This document shows, piece by piece, positions 1-5,924 of a stretch of 13,130 nt of DNA. The notes below the pieces were generated by a model. That model was not told where the DNA came from and ran no database searches. It saw only the letters and a program-made list of their open reading frames with translations. The position numbers and the translations under genes were made by a program. This stretch comes from a candidate division FCPU426 bacterium (GTDB lineage: Bacteria; Oederibacteriota; JAAXVQ01; JAUVAV01), in assembly GCA_030619365.1 (NCBI GenBank), contig JAUXBQ010000054.1, positions 1 through 13,130 on the forward strand, in the 5' to 3' direction. Numbering within the stretch: the stretch's first letter is position 1; each line of letters starts with the position of its first letter.

Positions 1-2
1 AA

Positions 3-74
3 ACCAGGCGTCAGCAGGCTCCTTACAAGGTGACAGTTGATTTATGGAAGCTAAAGGGTTTTGTCGCAATATGA
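3..74 (+). CDS. possible 3' end of an upstream gene (partial)
   Basis: One frame is open from the left edge to a TGA at 72-74 and reads as a plausible C-terminal tail of 23 residues, beginning TRRQQAPYKV and ending KGFVAI. The other two forward frames stop earlier, at 31-33 and 38-40. I prefer this frame because its residue mix, with alternating basic and hydrophobic residues, resembles a protein terminus. No family can be named from so short a piece, and it may be non-coding. If real, it leaves about 110 bp of spacer before the next gene, and that spacer holds a promoter. Confidence 0.25.
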   Translation, partial: TRRQQAPYKVTVDLWKLKGFVAI

Positions 75-113
75 GTTACAATCCGCCTAAAGTGGCCTGG
101 GAATGGTTTTCCA

Positions 114-142
114 TTGCGGCTGACAGGGGCATAAGTTATAAT
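114..142 (+). promoter_or_regulatory. sigma70-type promoter for the 188-1599 unit
   Basis: A perfect -10 hexamer TATAAT lies at 137-142. TTGCGG at 114-119 serves as the -35, with the optimal 17-bp spacer. Transcription would begin near 149, giving a leader of about 40 nt that contains a strong Shine-Dalgarno AAGGAGG (173-179), 8 nt before the ATG at 188. The -35 is only half consensus. Confidence 0.6.
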
Positions 143-187
143 TAAATGTAAGGAATCTCCGGGGACGTCCTGAAGGAGGCGGTAACC

Positions 188-811
188 ATGACTTGGACCA
201 GCGGCAATGATCGAATCAAAGAAATGAAATTTCTGGTGGACCTGCAGAGCCATACGTACATCAGCGACAAGAGTCACCAGGAAATCATTGATTTTGCGGG
301 CCTCAATCCGGCCGGCTACGATAATTTCCTCAAAGGGTGGGTCAAAAACGACGGTACCATCAAGGTTTGGGTGGAAACCATCGAGGACATCGTATTCCGC
401 TATTGGGATCAGATCAAGCTGGGGTTCCGCGTCCTGATGAAGGAACGTTTGACGCGCAAAGAGGCCAAGGCCTACGCCATTGTCAATCGTGTTGAACGGT
501 TTGCCGGCAATGTGAAGCAGTTTCTGGGCACCCGCAACAAGAACGAGTACTTTGAAAACCAACTGGGATATGCCGTTCAGTTTTATGGCCAGCTCAAGGT
601 TTCCAAGGGGAGCCAGGTCATGATGCTGGTGAACTACAAAATCGATAAAAACCGCTATATATTCGCTGGAACCCGGGGCCGTATCCTGGTGCCCGCCTCC
701 AACCAAGCCAAAAAAATGAGGGTGAAATGGCAAAGCAGCTCCAACGGATACCTTAAATCGAGGGGTGGAGTGGAGCTCTTAACGGACCGCCGTATTCTTT
801 CCCTGGTCTAG
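188..811 (+). CDS. unrecognised 207-aa protein, probably cytoplasmic
   Basis: I do not recognise this family. The start is well supported: ATG at 188 follows AAGGAGG (173-179) by 8 nt, and a good promoter lies upstream. The protein has no signal peptide, no membrane segment and no cysteine. It is rich in Lys/Arg and aromatic residues (Trp, Tyr, Phe). The N-terminal half looks largely helical; residues about 80-110 (MKERLTRKEAKAYAIVNRVE) form a charged amphipathic stretch. The C-terminal part (about 125-207) looks beta-rich and very basic (KKMRVKWQ, YLKSRGG), which would suit nucleic-acid or anionic-ligand binding, but that is only inference. The stop is 20 nt before the next ORF, whose protein is a degenerate metallophosphoesterase, so the two are probably cotranscribed and may work together. 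Confidence 0.75.
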   Translation: MTWTSGNDRIKEMKFLVDLQSHTYISDKSHQEIIDFAGLNPAGYDNFLKGWVKNDGTIKVWVETIEDIVFRYWDQIKLGFRVLMKERLTRKEAKAYAIVNRVERFAGNVKQFLGTRNKNEYFENQLGYAVQFYGQLKVSKGSQVMMLVNYKIDKNRYIFAGTRGRILVPASNQAKKMRVKWQSSSNGYLKSRGGVELLTDRRILSLV

Positions 812-831
812 CCGCCTCCCGGAGATCCTGT

Positions 832-1599
832 ATGAGGATCCTGCTCATCTCCGATCTGCGGGGAGCAATCGTAACCCTGGCCGCCCTGACTTCGCCCCGC
901 CGAAAAATATCCTGCGAAGCGGTATGCTTTTGCGGGAATATCGTGCGCGGGCAGGCCCGCTGGGAGGAATGGAAAGCCGCCAAAGCGGAGAGCAGGGTTC
1001 CCAACCGCAATCTCCAGGAAATCATTGCAGAAGCCTATGAAGACCTCCAATTTTACAAACAATTCTGCAATCTCCTGGACGGCCTGGGTGTGCCGGTGCT
1101 GATCATTCCCGGTCAACTGGACGCGCCCGAGGAACGCTACTTCATGTTTATGCAGCAGTCGGTTTTCGTTTCCCGACATCTGCAGTTGGTCCAGGAAAAC
1201 ATCATTCACCTGAATTCGTATTTATTTACCGGTTTCGGCGGGTTGCTTACCGAGCATGAGCGGGAAGACTATTTTGTCCAGCACTATTCCCGGGTCGAGA
1301 GCCTGTTCGGCACGCGCCGGATGCGTTGGTTAAATCCACCCCGAATACTGCTGTTTCACAGTTCGCCGGTGTTTCCGGATAATGGGGCGCCGGGCTGCAG
1401 CCCCCTGGTAAATGAAATCATTCACTCTGCGGCGCCTTCTCTGGTGTTTTGCGGTTCCGCCACCGCGGCGCCGAGAATCGCCGGGATCGGACGGACTGTG
1501 GTAGTCAATCCCGGATCGCTGGCCGAGGGGCACTATGCCCTGGTGAATACCAAGTCCCGGGCCGCGGAATTTCACACCTTGAGCCCGGGACGGCGCTAG
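832..1599 (+). CDS. calcineurin-like metallophosphoesterase-fold protein, probable pseudoenzyme
   Basis: This 255-aa protein follows the motif order of the Icc/YfcE-type metallophosphoesterases, but most metal ligands are substituted. Motif I (normally D-x-H) reads SDLRG, with D8 kept and His replaced by R10. Motif II (GD) is CGN, with Asp replaced by N36. Motif III (GN[H/C]D) is PGQLD at 93-97, with Asn replaced by Q95 and His by L96. Motif IV His is kept in FHSSP (H176). Motif V (GHTH) is CGSAT at 207-211, with both His lost. The fold marker near the end, VVNPGSLAEGHYALV (224-238), is intact. The fold is therefore likely preserved without the normal dinuclear metal centre, suggesting a binding or regulatory role. 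The ATG at 832 follows GGAGA (821-825) by 6 nt. It sits 20 nt after the unrecognised gene and immediately before an intrinsic terminator, so it closes that unit. Fold assignment is fairly sure; loss of activity is inferred from the residues. Confidence 0.8.
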   Translation: MRILLISDLRGAIVTLAALTSPRRKISCEAVCFCGNIVRGQARWEEWKAAKAESRVPNRNLQEIIAEAYEDLQFYKQFCNLLDGLGVPVLIIPGQLDAPEERYFMFMQQSVFVSRHLQLVQENIIHLNSYLFTGFGGLLTEHEREDYFVQHYSRVESLFGTRRMRWLNPPRILLFHSSPVFPDNGAPGCSPLVNEIIHSAAPSLVFCGSATAAPRIAGIGRTVVVNPGSLAEGHYALVNTKSRAAEFHTLSPGRR

Positions 1600-1600
1600 G

Positions 1601-1624
1601 ACCGGCCCCGAAGGTCGGTTTTTC
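1601..1624 (+). terminator. Rho-independent terminator
   Basis: ACCGGCC (1601-1607) pairs with GGTCGGT (1613-1619) as a 7-bp stem with one G-U pair and a 5-nt loop. It runs straight into five T residues (1619-1623). It begins two bases after the stop of the phosphoesterase-fold gene and so ends the first transcription unit. Confidence 0.75.
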
Positions 1625-1626
1625 TA

Positions 1627-1656
1627 TTGTCAAATCGTCCTTCCCTTTGCTAATCT
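1627..1656 (+). promoter_or_regulatory. candidate promoter for the lytic transglycosylase unit
   Basis: TTGTCA (1627-1632) and TAATCT (1651-1656) are separated by 18 bp. They lie just downstream of the terminator and about 40 bp before the TTG start at 1696. The -10 is weak, but a promoter is expected here because the preceding terminator isolates the following genes. Confidence 0.35.
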
Positions 1657-1695
1657 CTTCCCACGCGAAACATTCTATGGAAAGGTCGAGTCGTC

Positions 1696-3018
1696 TTGAA
1701 CGTTAACCATATAATCCCAATAGGGCTGCTAATCGCCGGGTTGCTCGGAGGCTGCGCACATCAAGCCCCGCGCAGCGTGCAAGCCGGCGAGGGCGGACCG
1801 ATTACCGCCGAGGTGCTGGAGGCCGCGGAGGGCGAACTGGAGCTGGCGCAAGCCAGTTACGCGGCCGGGGACCCGGCCGGAGCGGAACAGGCCGCGGTCC
1901 GGGCCGCCCGCATTTTGTATTCGGTCGCCTCGCCCAGCAATGGCGAGGGCAGCCGCTACGCCGAGTTGACCAGCCGTCTGAGCCTGCTGACCGTGCGCTT
2001 GAACCGGATTCTGCACGACGTCTCGCCGGATCCGGACCCTGAGAGCTTTACTTTTCCTCTCCGGCATAATGCGCGGATCGAGCGCCAGATTGATTATTAT
2101 ATCACCCGGGCCCGGGAACCGTTCGCCCGCTGGCTGCGGCGCTCAGGCCGCTACGTGGAGACCTTGCGGGAATATTTTCTGGAGGAAAACCTGCCCGGCG
2201 ATCTGGTTTACCTGGCCCTGGTCGAATCGGGCTTCAATCCCCGCAACCGTTCGTCCAAGCATGCGGTGGGACTTTTTCAGTTTATCCGCGGCACCGCGAA
2301 TTTGGTGGGTTTAAAGCAGGATTACTGGGTGGACGAACGCCGCGATCCGGACAAGGCCGCGCGGGCGGCCATCAAGCATTTGCAAGCCCTGTACCGGGAA
2401 TTTCAAGACTGGGACCTGGCCCTGGCGGCGTACAACGCAGGCTCCGGCCGGCTCCGAAAGGCTATCAAGGCCCAGGGCACCCGGGACTATTGGAAACTTG
2501 CCTTGCCGCCGGAAACCGAAGCCTACGTGCCGAAATTCTATGCCACCCTGATCATTGCCCGGGAACCGGAATTATACGGGTTTAATCCGGACTTCGAGAG
2601 CGGGGATCAGGCGGAAGAAGCGGAAGTGCCGGGCGGCGTGGACTTGAAGACCATTGCCGAGGCCCTGGGCGTGACGGTTTCGGTCGTGGCGGATCTGAAT
2701 CCCGAATTGACCAAAGGCTGCACCCCGCCCGGGCCGGAACCTTACCTGGTGCGCGTGCCCCGGGGCACGGCCGGATCTTTCGCCGCGGCTTTCGCGGCCC
2801 TGCCGAATGAACGGAAATACCTGAGCCAAGAGGAACTGGCGCGCCGGAAATTCAAGGGCGTGTATGTGGTGTATAAGATCAAATCCGGCGACTCCCTGTA
2901 CACCATCGCTAAAAAACACCATACCACGGTGGCCAAGATTCAGCGCTGGAACCCCAGCGCCAAGAGGAATAAATACATTTTTCCCGGGCAGAAGCTCCGC
3001 ATCTACCGGACGCGCTAA
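1696..3018 (+). CDS. mltD: membrane-bound lytic murein transglycosylase (MltD-like, SLT + LysM) lipoprotein
   Basis: A 440-aa lipoprotein that should cleave the MurNAc-GlcNAc bond of peptidoglycan non-hydrolytically in the periplasm. Residues 1-20 form a lipoprotein signal ending in the lipobox LLGGC, with C20 as the lipidated Cys. Residues about 45-110 are Ala-rich helix. The SLT (goose-lysozyme-like) domain spans about 150-285: catalytic Glu E177 in ALVESGFNP, then HAVGLFQFIRGTA (189-201), then AAYNAGSGRL (244-253). Residues about 315-357 look like a divergent LysM-type repeat. A clear LysM domain for glycan binding fills 391-437 (YKIKSGDSLYTIAKKH, then IFPGQKLRIY). Size and order match MltD of enterobacteria. 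The start is TTG at 1696, preceded by GGAAAGG (1679-1685) with a 10-nt spacer; an ATG at 1677 is out of frame. nadE follows after 42 nt with no terminator between, so cotranscription is likely. Choice of MltD over other SLT/LysM paralogues is moderate. Confidence 0.9.
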   Translation: MNVNHIIPIGLLIAGLLGGCAHQAPRSVQAGEGGPITAEVLEAAEGELELAQASYAAGDPAGAEQAAVRAARILYSVASPSNGEGSRYAELTSRLSLLTVRLNRILHDVSPDPDPESFTFPLRHNARIERQIDYYITRAREPFARWLRRSGRYVETLREYFLEENLPGDLVYLALVESGFNPRNRSSKHAVGLFQFIRGTANLVGLKQDYWVDERRDPDKAARAAIKHLQALYREFQDWDLALAAYNAGSGRLRKAIKAQGTRDYWKLALPPETEAYVPKFYATLIIAREPELYGFNPDFESGDQAEEAEVPGGVDLKTIAEALGVTVSVVADLNPELTKGCTPPGPEPYLVRVPRGTAGSFAAAFAALPNERKYLSQEELARRKFKGVYVVYKIKSGDSLYTIAKKHHTTVAKIQRWNPSAKRNKYIFPGQKLRIYRTR

Positions 3019-3060
3019 GCAGCCGCGCCCGTGCCCGGAGAGAAAGTGGGCTGATCCACA

Positions 3061-4770
3061 ATGTCATATCTTCGTCTCGGCTTGGCGCAGATCAATCCCG
3101 TCATGGGTGATTTTCGCGTTAACCGCGAAAAAATCTCAACCAAGCTGCGGGAGGCCGCCGGGGCCGGGGCCGGACTGGTGGTGTTTCCGGAACTGGCCGT
3201 GTGCGGGTACCCGCCCGAAGACCTGCTGCTCAAGACCGGATTCGTGAACGCCTGCCAGCAAACGATTCGCGACCTGGGGCCCGCCACGAAAGACCTGGTG
3301 GCCGTGGTCGGATTTGCGCACCGCGAACAGGGCCGGGTGCATAACAGCGCCGCGGTCCTGGCCCGGGGACGGCTCGCGGGGGTATACCACAAGCGCGAGC
3401 TTCCCAACTACGGGGTGTTTGACGAAAAACGCTACTTTACACCAGGTCACCTGCCCCTGCTGCTGGACGGACGGGGTCTGCGCGCGGCGGTTACCATTTG
3501 CGAAGACATCTGGGTGGAGGGGGGAGAAGCCGAGAGATTTATCCGGCAACAGGGCGTGGACCTGATCATCAATTGTTCCGCCTCGCCCTTTTACGCCGGG
3601 AAATTCGCCAAGCGGCGCAGACTGCTCACTGGATTGGCGCGGCGCACCAAGGCGGCCGTGGCCTACGTCAACATGGTCGGCGGGCAGGATGAACTGGTGT
3701 TTGACGGCGGCAGCCTGGTGATCGACGCTCAGGGAAAAGTTCTGGCCAGCGCGCCCCATTTTGAGGAATCGTTGCACCTGCTGGACCTGCCCCTGCCAAC
3801 CGGGAAGCGCCGCAAATCCGGCGGGTCAAGCCGGGCGCTGCGCGTTGCCTGGCCTGGGCAGGAGAAGCCCGGTTCTTTTCCAAATACACGCGTGCCCGCG
3901 CCCGGCCGCCTGGAGGAAATATATGCGGCCCTGGTCACCGGGACCCGGGATTATGTCAGAAAAAACGGATTTCAGAAAGTTGTCCTGGGACTGAGTGGAG
4001 GAATTGATTCCTCCCTGACCGCGGCCGTGGCCATCGACGCGCTGGGACCTGGGAACGTGGTGGGGGTTACCATGCCGTCGGAGTTCACCTCGACCGCCAC
4101 CCTGTCGGATGCCGGGCGTTTGGCCGGGAATCTGGGCATCCGCTTGCTGACCATACCCATAACACCCATTTTTCAAGCGTATAAAGACAGTTTGGCGGAG
4201 ACGTTTTCCGAAGGACGGCCGGGGATCGAGAATGAGAATATTCAGGCCCGTGTCCGGGGGAATCTGCTCATGGCGCTCTCCAACCGGCTCGGGTGGCTGG
4301 TGCTGACCACGGGCAACAAGAGCGAGACCGCGGTGGGATACTGCACTTTGTACGGAGACATGGCCGGCGGATTTGCCGTTATCAAGGACGTTCCCAAAAC
4401 ACTTGTGTTTGAGTTGTCCGGCCTGGTCAACCGGACGCACGGAAAAGACGTAATCCCGGCCAGCGTGATCGAACGGCCGCCGAGCGCGGAATTGAGGCCG
4501 GATCAAAAGGACGAGGACAGTCTGCCGCCTTATCCCGTGCTGGATAAGGTGTTACAGGCTTATGTAGAGGAAGACCGCGATTTGGAGGCGATCGTGCGCC
4601 AGGGCCATGCACGGAATTTGGTGCAGGAAGTCATCCGCCTGGTCGATCAGAACGAGTACAAGCGACGGCAGGCGCCGCCAGGCGTGAAAATAACGCCCAA
4701 GGCCTTTGGCCGCGACCGCCGGTTGCCGCTTACCAACCGTTTCCGCCCCGGACGCCTCCCAAGTCGTTGA
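3061..4770 (+). CDS. nadE: glutamine-dependent NAD+ synthetase
   Basis: A 569-aa two-domain enzyme that amidates nicotinic acid adenine dinucleotide to NAD+ using ATP, with ammonia drawn from glutamine; this is the last step of NAD synthesis in the cytoplasm. The N-terminal nitrilase-type glutaminase domain (about 1-270) shows the full Glu-Lys-Cys triad: E44 in VFPELAVCGY, K111 in YHKRELPNYG, C147 in VTICEDIW. The C-terminal synthetase domain (about 285-569) has the PP-loop SGGIDSS (312-318), the TTGNKSE signature (416-422) and GDMAGGFAVIKDVPKT (432-447). The Lys-rich end (YKRRQAPP, then FGRDRRLPLTNRFR) is typical. Length is normal for the family and no key residue is missing. ATG at 3061 is the start, with only a weak, distant Shine-Dalgarno (GGAGAGA at 3037-3043). 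It lies between mltD and the dihydrouridine synthase in a close-packed unit. Confidence 0.97.
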   Translation: MSYLRLGLAQINPVMGDFRVNREKISTKLREAAGAGAGLVVFPELAVCGYPPEDLLLKTGFVNACQQTIRDLGPATKDLVAVVGFAHREQGRVHNSAAVLARGRLAGVYHKRELPNYGVFDEKRYFTPGHLPLLLDGRGLRAAVTICEDIWVEGGEAERFIRQQGVDLIINCSASPFYAGKFAKRRRLLTGLARRTKAAVAYVNMVGGQDELVFDGGSLVIDAQGKVLASAPHFEESLHLLDLPLPTGKRRKSGGSSRALRVAWPGQEKPGSFPNTRVPAPGRLEEIYAALVTGTRDYVRKNGFQKVVLGLSGGIDSSLTAAVAIDALGPGNVVGVTMPSEFTSTATLSDAGRLAGNLGIRLLTIPITPIFQAYKDSLAETFSEGRPGIENENIQARVRGNLLMALSNRLGWLVLTTGNKSETAVGYCTLYGDMAGGFAVIKDVPKTLVFELSGLVNRTHGKDVIPASVIERPPSAELRPDQKDEDSLPPYPVLDKVLQAYVEEDRDLEAIVRQGHARNLVQEVIRLVDQNEYKRRQAPPGVKITPKAFGRDRRLPLTNRFRPGRLPSR

Positions 4771-4784
4771 AGGAGAAACGGCCC

Positions 4785-5762
4785 GTGGACCATCCCGCCC
4801 CACTGACGCTTCGCAATTGCGCGATCAACCCGCCTTTGCTACTGGCCCCCATGATGGATATTACCGGTTACGCCTTCCGCAGCCTGGTGCGCGACTATGG
4901 CGGCTGCGGCTTGTTTTATTCCGAAATGCTTAATTCCCGGCGCGTACCCCGGGAAAAAGATGATTCCCCGATATTTGCCGGCTTTAGCCAGGAGGAACAA
5001 TTGGTGCTGCAGCTCCTGGGGGATGATCCCGGACTGTTGCGTGAATCGGTCCTGCGCCTGGAAGCTTTCCAGCCAGCCGGATTTGATTTAAATATGGGGT
5101 GCACGCGGGCCGCCATTACCCGGCACGGCTGGGGCGCCGCTTTGTTGGGAAATCCGAGGGCCGCAGCCGCGGCGGTCAGGGCCATGCGACAGGCCACGGA
5201 AAAACTATTGACCGTAAAAATACGCAACGCTTGGCCGGAGCCCAGGCAGGGCAGGGCGTTCCTGAATATGCTGGAAGCCGAGGGCGTGGATGCGATCATT
5301 GTGCACCCGCGATCCCTGGAAAAACGGTTCGCCCGCCCGGCCCAGTGGGCCTGGATCCGGGAGGTGAAGGACAAAGTAAATATACCCGTGATCGGCAACG
5401 GTGACGTGCGAACCGCGCAAGACGCTCTGAACATGTTCCCGGAGACCGGTTGCGACGCGGTGATGATCGGGAGGGCGGCTGTGCAGCATCCCACTATTTT
5501 CAGGGAGGCGGAAGGACTGCTGCAGGGGTGGGAAGCGGAGTCCGCGCCTTCGGCCCTGACTATCTTCAAAAAATATATCGACTACTTGGGTCCGGAACTG
5601 AAAACCGTGCCCAAGCGTTTTGACGAGTTGAAAACTTTTTGTGAATACTTTGCCCAAGGGTTGCCTGTGCCGCATTGGTTTTGGGGGCCGATTCAGGGGA
5701 GTGAAGACGTGGACACCATTGTCAATAAATCCATGGAGTTTCTGGCCAGAAACAAGCTCTAA
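4785..5762 (+). CDS. dus: tRNA-dihydrouridine synthase (divergent DusB-like)
   Basis: An FMN enzyme that reduces specific uridines to dihydrouridine in the D-loop of tRNA using NADPH. I place the start at GTG 4785, because AAGGAG (4770-4775) sits 9 nt upstream; a TTG at 4767 overlapping the nadE stop is possible but lies before that ribosome site. This gives 325 aa. The TIM-barrel opens with LLLAPMMDITGYAFR (FMN phosphate region). The active-site Cys is C106 in LNMGCTR, followed by GAALLGNP. K145 in TVKIRN and H174 in IVHPRS match the FMN/substrate Lys and His of the family. IPVIGNGDV and DAVMIGRAA complete the phosphate-binding barrel end. Oddities: the normally conserved Pro and Lys after the Cys (GCPxxK) are replaced by TRAA, and HGR is HPR. 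The C-terminal helical domain is present. Function is likely but the uridine position modified cannot be told. Expressed with nadE, 14 nt away. Confidence 0.9.
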   Translation: MDHPAPLTLRNCAINPPLLLAPMMDITGYAFRSLVRDYGGCGLFYSEMLNSRRVPREKDDSPIFAGFSQEEQLVLQLLGDDPGLLRESVLRLEAFQPAGFDLNMGCTRAAITRHGWGAALLGNPRAAAAAVRAMRQATEKLLTVKIRNAWPEPRQGRAFLNMLEAEGVDAIIVHPRSLEKRFARPAQWAWIREVKDKVNIPVIGNGDVRTAQDALNMFPETGCDAVMIGRAAVQHPTIFREAEGLLQGWEAESAPSALTIFKKYIDYLGPELKTVPKRFDELKTFCEYFAQGLPVPHWFWGPIQGSEDVDTIVNKSMEFLARNKL

Positions 5763-5909
5763 ATCCACTCCGGCATTCTCAGCGCGGTTTTCATTGGTAT
5801 CGGCGTCGCCCTGTTGCTAGAATATTTCCGGAATTCCGGCGGCCTGGTTGGCCTGGGCGGCGCCGTGGCCATCAATCTCTGCGCCTCACGGAAGCGGGGT
5901 CTAAATTAA
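5763..5909 (+). other. in-frame open tail after dus with a hydrophobic stretch; no certain gene
   Basis: Directly after the TAA of dus the same frame stays open for 48 codons to a TAA at 5907-5909. It would encode a 19-residue hydrophobic segment (GILSAVFIGIGVALLLEYF), then a Gly-rich stretch and a basic end (SRKRGLN). No ATG, GTG or TTG start precedes the hydrophobic part, and no ribosome site is visible. It could be a relic of a small membrane protein or chance. The gap also contains a candidate promoter. Confidence 0.2.
5794..5823 (+). promoter_or_regulatory. candidate promoter for the MMPL operon
   Basis: TTGGTA (5794-5799) and TAGAAT (5818-5823) are spaced by 18 bp, about 100 bp before the MMPL start at 5925. 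The -10 matches consensus at five of six bases and the -35 at four of six. The 162-bp gap between dus and the transporter is the only sizeable intergenic space before this operon, but no terminator is visible in it, so read-through from nadE-dus is also possible. Confidence 0.35.
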
Positions 5910-5924
5910 GGGGAGGGTTGATTC

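Noticed and set aside
23..733. 236-codon minus-strand ORF across the first gene
   Set aside because: It is antisense to a gene that has a matched promoter, a strong Shine-Dalgarno and downstream coupling. The minus-strand ORF shows none of these and resembles no family.
4767..4784. TTG start of dus overlapping the nadE stop
   Set aside because: The Shine-Dalgarno AAGGAG at 4770-4775 lies downstream of this TTG but ideally placed for GTG 4785, and the extra residues (MKEKRP) add nothing conserved.
5839..5866. GC-rich partly self-complementary stretch after dus as a terminator
   Set aside because: There is no T-run after it and the possible stems are short and irregular.
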